Shown: positions 33,383-45,164 of the stretch, in pieces
How positions within the stretch are numbered: position 1 is the stretch's first letter
Layout of the letters: the number at the start of each line of letters is the position of its first letter
Position numbers and translations under genes: made by a program
DNA from: Capillidium heterosporum
Lineage: Eukaryota; Entomophthoromycota; Entomophthoromycetes; Entomophthorales; Capillidiaceae
NCBI GenBank assembly: GCA_016630905.1
Contig: WBMQ01000009.1
Span: 1,240,001-1,304,000 of the forward strand
Reading direction: 5' to 3'
Length of the DNA: 64,000 nt
The notes under the pieces: model-generated
Seen by the model: only the letters and a program-made list of their open reading frames with translations
Databases searched by the model: none
What the model was told of the DNA's origin: nothing

Positions 33383-33957
33383 TTAAATGATATTTAATAT
33401 TTGTATATAGTTGAAAAGGCCTTGCTCCAATCTCAAAATGAAATCTTGATCACTAACCGATCCAGTTGTCCAGATAGACTTAACTTGCTTGTCATTTATT
33501 TGATACCTCGGCTTTTTGAATATCGGAAACCAGTATCTTATGTACCGGCATTCCATATATAAACAAGTAAAAGATATCATTCTTGAAACTATATGTTTAT
33601 ACTTATGCTACTTACCAATTATTTGTGAATTCCAATTGTTACCAAATATGGAAATAATAATGTATTTTTGATATATATTTTCCTCGGCTGTATGTCAAAA
33701 TCATATAAATCAAAAGTAAATAAAGCTTAAACTACAAGTACAACTATAAACTTTAGCAAAGTTATTGTACCTCCTTACTTATTCGTCTTTATGACTTCAA
33801 TTCCAGTCGATTTGGTTCCTGCTGAAAGCAAAGATATTATAATTGAGACCCATTCCGTAACGCAAGCTGTCAAAGGTGATAGTATCGGTAGAAGAGGACT
33901 CAGGAAACCCAACAGATTTCCTTGAATTGAACCTACCAATGATATATATTTACTCAA
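33383..33957 (-). CDS. Uncharacterised multi-exon membrane-like protein (model incomplete)
   Basis: Coding-like pieces on the minus strand: a hydrophobic exon 33775..33957 (LVGSIQGNLLGFLSPLLPIL, TEWVSIIISLLSAG) ending at a GTAAGG donor near 33777, a middle exon after TACAG near 33700 (YIIISIFGNNWNSQII), and a last exon 33383..about 33570 (MECRYIRYWFPIFKKPRYQ). The second junction (GTAAGTAGC...CATATAG) keeps frame, the first is off by one base. No clear start codon or family. It may be a lineage-specific membrane protein or a degrading gene. Confidence 0.35.
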
Positions 33958-34727
33958 GTTTGAAACTGATTTTTTAAATTTGATATATTAAAGATATCCT
34001 TACGTTATTTTGTACTAATATAGTTATTTTTCGTATATTTGGTAACATACATTCAACTTTTACTTTTAAATTTTTACTAGAAACGTCACATTTAACATCA
34101 AAACTTATCTATTCCTATCCTTTTCACTACCTAATTTAACATATATTCTCAGGATTCAGATAACACTGTAGTCTTGGAAACTTTTGAATTCCAGCTATAT
34201 GGTGAAGCTCTACTGATGCTACTCCTCAACAACCAAGCACATCTTCTGTTTATGATCCAGGTAAACCTGCTTAAATAATAGTTCGGACAAGTGTACAGGT
34301 TTTTAAACCATCTCACTGTAGTTTCAATTGTAGTTCATACCTCCAGCTTAGTGTCCTTCATCTTTGTACTTTATCTTTGGAATTTTACCCAACCAAATGA
34401 TTAAGGCTTAAAAAATCTTAATAGAGATGTGAAAATATTAGGATATATAATTCTCAGACTTAGGAAAGATATCGAAAATGGGGCAAATCTGGAAGTTATA
34501 GAAATGAGTAGGAGATAAAATTATATGTATTTTATTCATAATATAAGTAGAATTCAATAGGTACAAATGATTATAGATATCGAAATAGTTTAAAATCTAA
34601 AACTGATAAAAGAAAATTACATGATCTTAATACAGTACATATAACACTAAACCACAAGTAGTTTGTATATATAACTCTCAAATCTTTAAGGACAGAAATA
34701 CAAATGCATAGCAAAGATGCATCCCAC
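33958..34727. other. Intergenic
   Basis: About 770 nt AT-rich. ORF at 34571..34837 and 34704..34907 on the two strands are shadows of the ASCC1 3' end. Nothing else. Confidence 0.4.
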
Positions 34728-36049
34728 TTAGAATTTAATTTCATTGATGAACTGGTAAGCCCCCTCCTTATCGAAGGATCCCAAGCAGGCAATCTGAACC
34801 TTATTGACCTTAATATCGTCCAATTTGAAGTTTCCATCTTTGATACTTGTAACTTCGAAAACTTTGTCGAGATCGAAATGTCTTCAAACTTTCCTTGTCG
34901 ACCGTAGAGTTGGCATCAGTACTTTCGTTCAAACTTCGGTTTCGCGATTTTGCTACGGTGGCGTGAAGCTACGATGATATAGCTTAGTAATTGGAATTTT
35001 ACAATAAGTTACCTTCAAAGGCCGCATCTCAACCGACAGTAAACCAGCCTTCAAAAAGTGGTCTCTAGTAGTTTCTAAATTTTAAAATAAATAGAAGCGC
35101 CTTATTAGTTAAAATTTACCTATAACTTCCAAAAGCTTAGATGAGCATTCAACTTTGAAATACAAAACTTTAGACTTGTCGCGCTGCCCTTCTGGGAAAC
35201 TATCTAGACCTTGGAATTGGATATTGAGGTCGGTACTTTGAAGCTGATTCCAGAAACTTTGCACTTTCTTCAGCAGGTTCTGGGCCACCTTTTGTTGTTC
35301 TTTGTTGTTCAATACTAACATGCCCAAGGTGATGTGGAAAGAGTTAGGGTTGACAAAGTATGATGGATGAAGTAGGTTGGAAGCTTTGGAATTGAGTTGC
35401 TGTTGCAGCTTCTTGAGTTGGCTTTGCAGGATTGTGGAGGTTAGAGGTAGGCTTAGGAAGTGTGTGTTTGAGGGTCGGCTTTGCGTTGCCTATATGAAGG
35501 AGGGGGTATTTTAAAATCCTAGCAATGCGATAATAGCTACCTTTAGTATCGTCTTCTCGAGAAGTTGACGTGCATGTTGAACTTGGCTTTCACTTCCTTT
35601 GATGACTGAAAAAGTATAAATTTATAGATAGTTTAAGGATAAAAATACTTAGTCTTCGGGTATTGGACTCCTTCCCATCTTCATCTTCTGGTTCCGGCAA
35701 CTCGACCTTGGCTCTAGTTTGGTTTCGAACCTGCTTGATGTTGTTCCCTTGCTTACCTTTTGTAAAAATTGGTTATTTATACCAAGAAGTTAAAGTGTAC
35801 CTATTACAAGTGGTATAGCGAAGTTTGGTACTGAAAGCTCCACTTCAACTTCATTTTCATTGTTGGCTTCGACATGCGTACTGTTTCCTTTACTTTTAGC
35901 TAAAAAGGCAAATGTTATTTCATTTCTAAGTTTCAAGATTTACTGTAGATGGAGCCTTTTGGTAACTTGAAATGGATATTGTTGAAGGTTACCAGCTGGC
36001 TACTTTTCATAAATTTGTGAGCTTGTAATGAAGCTAAAGAGTTGGACAT
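34728..36049 (-). CDS. ASCC1: Activating signal cointegrator 1 complex subunit 1 (KH + 2H phosphoesterase-like)
   Basis: Seven exons (35944..36049, 35801..35899, 35649..35756, 35541..35605, 35120..35489, 35013..35074, 34728..34968) give about 349 residues. The KH domain has VPNFAIPLVIGKQGNNIKQV with a GKQG loop; the C-terminal LigT/2H-like domain starts at THFLSLPL and has the first catalytic-type motif SFHITLGML, then LHATV as the second H-x-T site. ASCC1 works with the ASCC3 helicase and AlkB-type repair of alkylation damage in animals. The last exon has a +1 frame break at the run 34876..34878: the SLKT frame and the FDLDKVFEV frame differ by one base, and the latter continues to EIKF and the stop. 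Intron 2 ends in AAG (35757). Confidence 0.85.
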
Positions 36050-36704
36050 TTTGGAGTTGGTAATAGTAGAGAAAGATGAGAATCCTTTTGAAAATAAACT
36101 TGGCTAAATCAAACTGCGCTTACTCAGAAAGTTGGGATCATAAAGCTTACTTAGTAGCTTTGGTATATCTAGTATTTTATATTATATTTGTAAGATAAAA
36201 ACCATTAATACCAAATACATAAAAGGTAGAATATTTACTTTAGTGAACTTTAATTAAAGTACTTTGACCTTATTTTAGATATCCGTATTTTATACTTCGA
36301 ACGACAAAAGCAGTCCAAATGATTAGAAAATCAGTTAAAATAGAAAACATATGTATAAACGTCAACTATTATGCAGTACTTGCGATATAAGCTGTATGAA
36401 TATTAAGGTAAATGTATTTAATCAAATAGCCTTTATAATACCTTTGAAAATTGAGAATTTTAATAGATACTTAAATAGAAGGAAAATATAAATTGTTATA
36501 GCACATATTGAACCTTGCAGATGAGTAATTAAATATAAAGGTAACACAAATCAATAAATATTTAATCTAGTCAAGCCAAATTTAACTGATACTCTACCAA
36601 CACTATATTAAATCACAAACCTTACCAAAAGTAAACGAGCGAAAATAGAACACAAGCATTAACATCAATCCACTTTGTACATATAATTTTTACTACAATA
36701 GCAC
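36050..36704. other. Intergenic
   Basis: About 650 nt holding the ASCC1 promoter and ETT1 3' flank, both genes reading leftward. AT-rich, no gene. Confidence 0.4.
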
Positions 36705-38136
36705 TCAACTACTCAGCTGCTTCTGGAAGGCATCCAAAAACGATTCAAAGGCTTCTGGTAACTCCAATTCCTCATCAATCTTCTTACCCATCTCGAAACT
36801 TTTGACCGACTTGGTGTACCATTCCTTTTCCTCACTATCATCCTGAGTTAAGTTCCCCAAGTTGAGGTAAGCCTCCCCTAACTGTCCGTAAGGTGCTAGT
36901 TAGTAAATTTAATATATACCTATGCATTACCGTAACATAGAGTCTAGCTTGGATGTAGTTAAAGCTGTCGATCTCCTTAAAAGTTTCTAACGATTTAAGG
37001 CTGATATTGGCTGCATCTACGGCTATATAGAAATTAGGTTAGGATTTTAAGTTTGGAATGGGGGATTTTACCTGAGCTAAGGTACTTTGAAGTTTGCTCT
37101 TTGCTGATATCTAATTTAGGTAGGTCTTTTTCATCTTCATCTTCGTCACTGTCACTATCTTCATCTTCACAGTAGTCAAAGTAGAGGTTGGCCAAGTGTA
37201 CCAGGTTACTAGCTTTCCCTTTTGATCCTAGGTAGGCTACCTCATCGACTAAATAAAAGGATGAATATAACTTGGGTGGTTAAAAAATTACTAGTTGCGA
37301 CCGAGTCATATAAAGATAGAGTAGCCTGTAGCCATTGGTAGCATAAGATAGGTTGGTTGAAGTTGGCTACCAGTTCTACTAAACTATCGATAACTTCTAC
37401 AGGTTCCAGATGTAGGTTGTTGAATTTGCCAACGGGGTTCTTGGCTTGAGAGTTGGATGTTAATTTTGCAAAGTACTCGTTCAAAAGTTTCAAGATACGC
37501 ACCATCTTCTCTTTCATTTTGTCTAGTGGATCAATTTCCTCATCTTCATCATTATCCTCTACCTCAATACCTTCTTCCAAAGCCTTCATATACAAACTTA
37601 AAATTTGAAGTTGGACTTTAACTTCGACCAATTTATATTCTAAGTTTAATACATCATCTTCATCCTTTTTACATTTATCTAACCCGACTTGCAACTTGTC
37701 TAAACTGGCATTAAAGAATTCGAGTTTAAGTTTGTCTTCTTCACAATCCATTATACCCAAGTAGTACAAACTAACAACTAGAGGTAAGTAGAATTGGGCG
37801 GTAAACTTTTCAGGCTGGCTTTCGTAAAGTTGATGGAGTAAATTGTTACTTTCATTTACAGTTACTTTGAATAAGTCGATAGTTTGTTTGTCATCGCCTT
37901 CATCTGTAAAAATTTCATGAACATATATATATGCTCAGTATGTTAAATTTACCTAAAGACTCTATTGCTGAAGCTAGGTAGTAACTGGGTAGTTCGAATT
38001 GGTCCAAACTTTCTTCATCTTCGCCTTCTTTTACAGGTATAGCTATTTCCAACTCTTCCCCTTTGGCTTTTTTAGTCTCTTCGAGATCCGAATTGGAAGT
38101 TTGATTGCTACGCTTGTTCGTCTTGTCAGTTGCCAT
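36705..38136 (-). CDS. ETT1: Ett1-like enhancer of translation termination
   Basis: Five exons (37953..38136, 37292..37903, 37072..37248, 36931..37022, 36705..36881) give 413 residues, almost the length of yeast Ett1 (412). Features: a polar, charged N-terminus (MATDKTNKRSNQTSNSD), LDQFELPSYYLASAIESL, helical TPR-like repeats, acidic runs (EVEDNDEDEEIDPLDKM and CEDEDSDSDEDEDEKDLP), and LYVTLGEAYLNLGNLTQ near the C-terminus. Yeast Ett1 is nuclear, binds Tpa1 and affects stop-codon readthrough. The last acceptor is the CAG at 36882..36884, not the nearer TAG, since only it keeps frame. No frame break. Confidence 0.8.
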
Positions 38137-38536
38137 CCTTGATTTGAAAAAATATTTTTGCTGATCAAAGTTTCGAAAGTTCAACTGGTGGAAGAATTTT
38201 GCAACAAATCTGCACTAATTTTATCAAAGCAACCAGTTTGGCACAAAAGCTACTTGTTTTAGATAAAATACCAAACTAGCAATTTGTAGTTGCAGTGTAG
38301 TAGAATTTGCTATTGAGGCAGTTTTATTTTGGACTTAGCCACTTTGTCAGGTCTATATTTATATCAACAATTTTTCAATAGCCAGTCAACTTAAATAGAT
38401 CTATATAGGCAGCAAGTTTAATAAAGAATCACATATTCAATATATTTTAAAAACTATAAAAGCCACTCTATTTTTAATTCTTAGTACTGAATCCAAAATA
38501 AAGACTATTCAATTTGTATTGAAACTAAGATAAGAT
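38137..38536. other. Intergenic upstream of ETT1
   Basis: About 400 nt between two leftward genes; presumed ETT1 promoter. No ORF or repeat of note. Confidence 0.4.
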
Positions 38537-39944
38537 TTATAGAGCACTTTTGGAAGCGTTACTGACCACATTTGTTAGTTTAACAGATGATACCTGTGAT
38601 CAACAGTATCGATAAGCTGATTTATAGCATCAAACCACACATCACTTTTATAAACTTGGGTCGGGGTGTCGAAAGTAGGGAGATTACGGCCATTGGGGTA
38701 CCGTACGTAGGCCACTATATTGGCACCTACCCAACCACCGATCCTATGCTCTTGAAGGTTCATCTCTAACTCAATATCTGTCGATTTGTACTTGAAATAG
38801 GGCTTGATGAGTTGGCAGATGAGGAGGATCTTGCAAGTGTGGGTATCATTGCTGTCGAGGTCGGCGATAGGTAGGTGGACAATGAGCGTTAAGTCGTTGG
38901 TACTGATCTTACTTACGGTGCTGTCATCCAGAGTGGGTACAAAGAGACGGATGAAGCGGAATTCGTTGGGGTTCAAAATTTCTAAATCACGGTTGGTGAA
39001 GATATTGTTGCCGTACATCCAGTCTAGGATGGGTTGATGTAACTTTTGTAGTAGCTCATCAGTCTTTGAACTGGATTCGTCAATAGCACAGGGTAGCGTG
39101 TAAAATAGGATATCCCTAGACCGATCAGCCTCCTAATTGATATGGTAAATTTACTTGGTGTTTATCCATCTGGGTAGCCGATGTAGTCTGGAGATATTAT
39201 TATGGGTGTTGAGGATGTTTTCATTTCGCTCACTAGAATGCATTAGTAGTTGAAGGCAAATGAGACTTACTCGCCAATGAAGTCGATAAGTTTCTGTAAG
39301 TAAATGATACATTTGTTGTAACCAGCTATTCCAGCTTCAATTTGTCCATCGAACCAGAGCTCTTTGAGGATATCGTAAAGCCGTTCGAATACCTGCTTCA
39401 CATTAAACTCGTTTCTGCTGTATACTGGCTCTTCAACCTTCAATAGCCTGTTGTTTTTATAGGTCATCAGCATTCCAAGCTGCGTACAGTATATCTGGTT
39501 GAAGAAGTAGGTGAGATGGATGGTTCGTTTGGAGTTACTAAATTTACATTTACTGTATTTGAATTTTAAGAGCTTTCCATCTAGATCGACTGGCTTACTG
39601 ATTTGGTTCTTTTGAGGCTGGTTTAATTGTTTATCTTTGTCCTTAAATTGAAGTTTAGCCGAACATTCCAACTCAGAGGCTGGCTTTTCTACAACTTTGA
39701 GGTTGGCCTCCTCTTCAGCCTTCTCCCTTAGATATTGCGTCTTTAGTTCTTTGATGTATTTGTTTAGATCGACACCGTCCAATTTATTGTCGGTTATGAA
39801 CTTTTGCTTCTTCCTGTTGAGTTTGGCTTCAGTCCAGTAAGAATCGTCAACCGGGATGGATTTGTTTTTGATGTTGAAATATTTGTTGAGCTCGCTCTGT
39901 GGTATTTCATCTGCTATCCGAGTTGGTTTTCCTTCATTCTCCAT
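38537..39944 (-). CDS. Uncharacterised conserved-looking protein
   Basis: Exon 1 (39271..39944) begins MENEGKPTRIADEIPQSEL and holds a charged N-terminal half with KELKTQYLREKAEEEANLK, then a helical section TIHLTYFFNQIYCTQLGML. Exon 39155..39232 follows a normal 38-nt intron. The main second half (38594..39132) runs from EADRSRDILFYTLPCAID to AINQLIDTVDH with a beta-rich core (VGANIVAYVRYPNGRNLPTF). A last 25-nt exon (38537..38561) is preferred to reading on to the stop at 38575. The junction at 39133..39154 is only 22 nt and the frame of the middle exon is one base off, so this part is unresolved. No family recognised. Confidence 0.6.
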
Positions 39945-40863
39945 TTAAATCTTATTTTAGGTTCAATGAATTTAAATTTGATATCTGATATACCTTTATC
40001 ATCCTTCAAAAAATTGGTAAAACTTGTTGACTTGTATGCTGTTTGAATAGCTATAACGCAATTTTATCCAATGAAAATTTTCTCAGAATATATTGTCTCT
40101 TACTGAATTCTACATATATATACCAAGATTAAAATCGATGTTGAATTATCGATCAAATACCTATTCTACTATACCATTGATCTAAAGTAAGTTGAGTCAG
40201 TAGTATTTTTAAAGAGAATGTACTTTTACAAACTCTAAAAGCAAAGCTTCGATCGATTACCAGTCCAACATCCACCTTTCGAGGCATGTTAATTTCCAAC
40301 TTCAAGCTTGGCTAAAGGTGAATCAGGCCCACGACGAGGACTCGATTTGCTACTGACAACCAAGCCATCTTAAATTTCCATTAGGCTGACCGACATTTTT
40401 ATAATGTATTTAACTCTTCATAATTAATTGAGTTGAAGAATCGCTCAACTACAAAGCTATAAATTGATAAAAACATTGAAGTCTATATAACCCCCATGCT
40501 AGGAACTACATGTAGCCTAGCTTACTACCGTTCCATTTCAACTTTATTTGGAATCCTTTGAATCAATACCTTTATACTTTGCTGGAAAACTACCCAATTG
40601 TAGTATTATAGCGAATATTCATCATTGTGATGTGTATATAAGTTTGCTACATAGGCGTTCATCTAAACACTCGTTCAATCTTCTATCTAAGTAGGCTATA
40701 GCTACCTTAAAACAGAACACATATGATTATTTAGATAGATCATCCATTACAAATTCACAACATAAAAGTACAATACATTATATATAGCTTAAATATATAT
40801 ATCAAAATGCAACTATTATTTATTTAAATAAAATATATACTACAACACACATTGAAGGCTGTA
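39945..40863. other. Intergenic
   Basis: About 900 nt AT-rich, upstream of one leftward gene and downstream of another. Nothing supported. Confidence 0.4.
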
Positions 40864-41667
40864 TCAATGCATGGGACCTAAGCAGATTTTACTCTCCCTA
40901 AACCCTTTATCAAAGAAGCTACGATACGATTCGATATAGGTATAACCGTCTTTGAAGAAATACAATTTTTTAAAAGAGTCATAAGCCGAACTACCTAAAG
41001 TAGATGCAACTAGGCTACCATAACTTATAGCGCCATCAAAGTTAGAGTTAAAACTATTAATTTTATGGCCACTAGCCTCCTTCAACTTGGTAACTATTAG
41101 GTTAAAAACCCGTATACTGTGTGATGCTAGACATAGGCTGAATAACAGTTGACACTTTGTAGCTAAGTTTATACGAGAGTTGAAGTAAAGAGTTCCTATT
41201 TTGTTGCCTATGGTAGCTAGTTGGAATTTGGCGATATGATTTGATAAGTTGGATTGAGTAATCGTACATGCCAAATTCCTTTTGAACTGGAGGTTGAGAG
41301 ATGGGGCTTCTGAATCTAGGTGGTGAAGACACCAGGTTGACGGTGCATCGGCATTTAAAAAGGATATTTGATGGTCGATGTGATTCACTAGCTTTATGGA
41401 GATGGAATCCTTTTCATTCTCTGATATGATATGGACAAGTTCTCCTTCGATGATAGGGAGATTGTCCTTGGTCAACAATTTACAGTAGTCGAACTCGAAA
41501 CTTACTTTGAATATAAGCTCCTTGGCCTCGTTCTTGATAACCCATAGATACCGATACGAGCTTATTTTTTGGTAGTAGAGGTGGAGGCGTTCTAGACAAG
41601 TCGGTAGGAGCTCTTCAGTTTCTTCAAGTAGGATATCGGTGTAGCTTGGTAGCCATCCTTTGGTCAT
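40864..41667 (-). CDS. Uncharacterised intronless protein
   Basis: A 267-residue uninterrupted ORF from ATG at 41667, followed by a TATATA-rich 3' flank. Sequence is balanced and folded-looking (RYLWVIKNEAKELIFKVSFE; NKIGTLYFNSRINLATKCQL; LLFSLCLASHSIRVFNLIV) with a C-terminal Tyr/Phe-rich part (LYFFKDGYTYIESYRSFF). No signal peptide. The beta pattern closed by a hydrophobic helix vaguely resembles the 31800 gene product, but I see no alignable motif, so common ancestry is speculation. Likely a lineage-specific gene. Confidence 0.6.
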   Translation of the reverse strand: MTKGWLPSYTDILLEETEELLPTCLERLHLYYQKISSYRYLWVIKNEAKELIFKVSFEFDYCKLLTKDNLPIIEGELVHIISENEKDSISIKLVNHIDHQISFLNADAPSTWCLHHLDSEAPSLNLQFKRNLACTITQSNLSNHIAKFQLATIGNKIGTLYFNSRINLATKCQLLFSLCLASHSIRVFNLIVTKLKEASGHKINSFNSNFDGAISYGSLVASTLGSSAYDSFKKLYFFKDGYTYIESYRSFFDKGFRESKICLGPMH

Positions 41668-41901
41668 AGCTTTAGGTTTTGAAAATGAAATGAAATTTGA
41701 GTACCTTGTAACTGAACTTCGGCCCTTTATATAGCATTAAAAGGTGGATAGATGAGCTTAAACTAAGCTTAGATGTGATTATAAAAGATTATATAACCAT
41801 ACGTTCCGATTATAGGTGTACTACGCCTTTTGGGAATGTGACCTTCCTAATTAATCTTTAATCACAATGCCTTCTAGACTTTGTGATATCTTGTGATGTA
41901 G

Positions 41902-42096
41902 ATGACTTTTCAAGAAGATTCTAAAGTTCTGAGAAAATTGAAGTACGAATTCTATTTAGAAAGGATGCATTTGTCTATTTGGTTTGAAATTGGAAAGGCT
42001 TATTGTGAAAGTTCGGCAAAATTTAAAGATGGCATGGTGGCTTTAGAACATCCATTTCGGAGGCAATATAAGTATTGCAGTATAGCAGCCAGGTAA
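41902..42096 (+). CDS. Short ORF, possible first exon
   Basis: An ATG-started 64-codon frame (MTFQEDSKVLRKLKYEFYLE ... AYCESSAKFKDGMVALEH) with coding-like composition, ending next to CAGCCAG followed by GTAAGT at 42093, a textbook donor. It would be divergent from the 40864..41667 gene. No downstream exon was found before the pseudogene, so it may be a relic. Confidence 0.3.
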   Translation: MTFQEDSKVLRKLKYEFYLERMHLSIWFEIGKAYCESSAKFKDGMVALEHPFRRQYKYCSIAAR

Positions 42097-42621
42097 GTGA
42101 ATGCATGCCAGGAGGTCGAGTCAATAAATCTCCAAGTGATTCCGAGCCACCGCTATCTATTTTTCATACAGTATCTGAATAAGCCACCTATTTTAAAAGC
42201 TAGGTATGGCAATTGATCAAGCTAGCTACTTATTTTACTTGATTTCAATGCCTTTATTATATATCGAAGACTAGATTAGGCCACTCAGCTCTGCTCTGTC
42301 CACTCAATAACTTTTAATACAAAATTCAAGCCGAAATCCAATATCCCCTCTTTCAAATATCTTCAGCTTGCCATCAACTAGTCCTTCTTGTATTATTTTC
42401 TCATATAGCTGTAGATGATAGGTACTCATCCCTTTTTAAATAAAAGTCATCAATCAAAGCATTATATTTTCTATTAAAAGTTACTATAAAATACAATGCA
42501 TTTTAGTCGTATATATTTGTTAAAATAATACTATAATTTAATATACTAAATAGACTAAGACCTCTACATAGGTTGGACTAATACAAAAACATAAGCATCC
42601 ATACTAGTTGAAGATCTAGCA

Positions 42622-43178
42622 GTCAAGTTGCGCCACAAAAAGTAGACTAAAGACATGACAACAATAATCCAATCCACTTAGCTATCTCTAAACTAACCTT
42701 GGAGTTTCCAATATGATTAATCCCGATGTGATGCTTAAACTCCGTTAAGAGAGTGTCTGGTTGATGTTCCAAACTGAATTGATAAACACATCCTAATAGA
42801 TTCACATGTTTCCTTTGGAACTCTTGATCTTCACTACCTTTCTTGAATAAGATAGTGTAGAGGCACTCTAATCCTGGTACTAAAATGGGAGCAATTGAAT
42901 GAAATCGTATTTGACTTTGCCATTGAAATATTTCACATCCAGTTTTACATTATGAATTAAATAGAGACCTTTAGGATTCTACATGGCAACTATGAGGTTT
43001 CCAATTGAAGTTTCTACCAGTAAATTGAGATAGCTTGACTTGAATATACAGTCAATTTGGGAGTTTGTGTTGTTGATAAGCTTGTACTCCTTCCTGAAGA
43101 AATTGTGCTTCATGACCTTGTAGATTTTGACTGGAAAAGTGGAGGTGAGGGTATTAGATGGCTTTTTAGTATGTATAA
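42622..43178 (-). pseudogene. Decayed paralogue of the 31800..32354 gene
   Basis: Minus-strand translation aligns along its length with the intact 184-residue protein at 31800. Examples: FPVKIYKVMKHNFFRKEYKL versus SPVKTYSVIERGFFWKEYEL; VETSIGNLIVAM versus AETSTGNSIAVM; GSEDQEFQRKHVNLLGCVYQ versus GSEDQEFQWQRKSILGCVYE; GINHIGN versus GVNHIGN. The copy has lost its start ATG (an ATA CAT ACT AAA reads there), has a TAG stop after LIVAM, and shifts frame near the LLP segment. Similarity continues a short way past the stop (CAACTTGAC.GCT), so DNA beyond the coding region was duplicated too. Divergence of roughly half the residues suggests an old duplication. Confidence 0.85.
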
Positions 43179-45164
43179 TTATTTATACTACTGGGCTTAT
43201 TTTTAATTTCCTTGAGAATGATATGTCTATATTCAACTTGGAATACTGCTTTTTAGTATTTATAAAATGAGATATTTCGAACTAAAGTATAGGATAAAAG
43301 TTAATGAACGGATTTAATAATTGGATTTGGAAATGATAAATTGAATAGGTTATAGTGACTGCTTATTATAAACCTTTGTTACGATAGACAAACTTTCGTA
43401 GCAGAATTTTATTGGTATATCACTCTATTATATAGTACTGATACAATTGTTGAACTTTGTAAGTTTTTGGTTAGAAAATGGAGGAAAAGTTGAAGTTTGT
43501 GATGTTATAAGTGTCAAATTTCTGAAATATTGGCTGTGGTGGTTCTAAAAATTTATCGATACTATCTGATATATTCATCACTTTATATGCACAACTATTT
43601 TAAAAAGCATTTTTGATTAATAGATTACTTGAACTACAACCCAGCTTGAATGCAATAATTGGTTAGATGTATTAGCATGTTAACTCGATATTGATAACAT
43701 TGACTTTACAATTGTACGCAACGAAGCTATGTACTTATGTAAAGCAATAGGCTAGTATACACTGTAAGGATATATCCTATGCTCTATCTCAATCAATTTA
43801 AACTTATTGGATGCTGAATATTGATGGAGTTTGCTTCTTTTATCTCATATTATTCGTTGATGGATGAAGCTTGTCTTTAATTTTTGAGCTTTGAAAGATA
43901 GGAGGTTTATAATAGGTTAGTTAACATGGAAGTCTTTCTTCTGTCTAGTTAGATTGGTAGTATACTAGATTTTATAGTTAAACGACTGGCTATTCAAAGC
44001 TATAATGATATTAGGCTTTGGATTCAACTACATCCAATTTCCTCGTTTAGAAAATATGAGTGCTTTATTACAAACACAATTGTAAAGATTTACCTAAATT
44101 TTCTGAACAGGACGGCTCCCGTTTCAAATTAATAGAGTAAAATGTGGTTGACTTTATAAATTTATTTACAAGTATTTTGTAGATAACTCTTATCTAATTT
44201 AGAACCTTTCCATCTGAAGACTAAAGCTCATTGAGTTTCGTATCTTTATCGTATTATTCAAATACCTAGCATTTGTACTAAAAAGACAGTCTCTTTAATC
44301 CTTATTTAGCTAGTTTATTAAGACAGCTTTTTTGAATATCTGCACTTTAAATCTCCTAGAATATGCTCAATCTAACATAACTGTAACTTAAATTAGGATC
44401 GAGCTTCAACAAATAACATTAGGTTCAAGTAGACAACCTGCCCTAATTTAAACTTTTAAATTGCAAATCTTGCCAAATTGGGAATTTTCATTACAAACTG
44501 ATTGGTTCTATTCAAATTATTGATGAATCTCTCCATTGTATCGAACTTAATTAAGAAATGGTTATAGAGGATGCATAACCAATTAGATAGCTTTGATTCC
44601 AGGTGGACATTAGAGTTTAGTGGATTTGCGAAATAGAAGGGACCTTATAACATCAAAAAAAGATTATTGAGTTCAATACTAATAAATTTTTGGAATGGAA
44701 TCGTCAAGAAGTTGGTGGCAGACAAAGTTATATGGGTTTAAAGGTTTACTTGGTGGATATTATGGATTTATAACATTGTATAAGCAATAACTATGGATAT
44801 ATATAGCAAATATCATTAACAGCAAGGTAGAAACAATATCTTAGTATAAAGATTAGGCAGATGCTTAAATATGGCAATGTGGATTTTGCATTCATTGAAT
44901 GTGGCATCGGACATAAACCAATGTATAGAAAAGCAAAAGTTTAGAGTACTAAGAGCTCTAATATCGCATTCCTAATCTTACAATTAGGATGTCCGTTGTG
45001 ATACCAATACCAGTTGGTTTAAAGAGGAAACATTGAATAGCAAAAATGTTCAAGACACTATAACCAGTATATATCATAAATATATATTAGCATTTATTTA
45101 ATAAGCCACAATGTAGCAGGGTAGAGTAGAATGGACGTATGGGTAGTTCGCATATACACAAAGC
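43179..45164. other. Gene-poor AT-rich region with one ORF fragment
   Basis: About 2 kb. A minus-strand open frame at 44456..44644 without ATG has protein-like sequence (SNVHLESKLSNWLCILYNHF, IKFDTMERFINNLNRTNQF) and is probably a relic or stray exon of an unknown gene. The rest shows nothing. Confidence 0.35.

Noticed and set aside
38587-39037. Plus-strand ORFs opposite the 38.5-39.9 kb gene
   Set aside because: The minus strand carries the longer coherent protein and splice signals; the plus frames are shadows.
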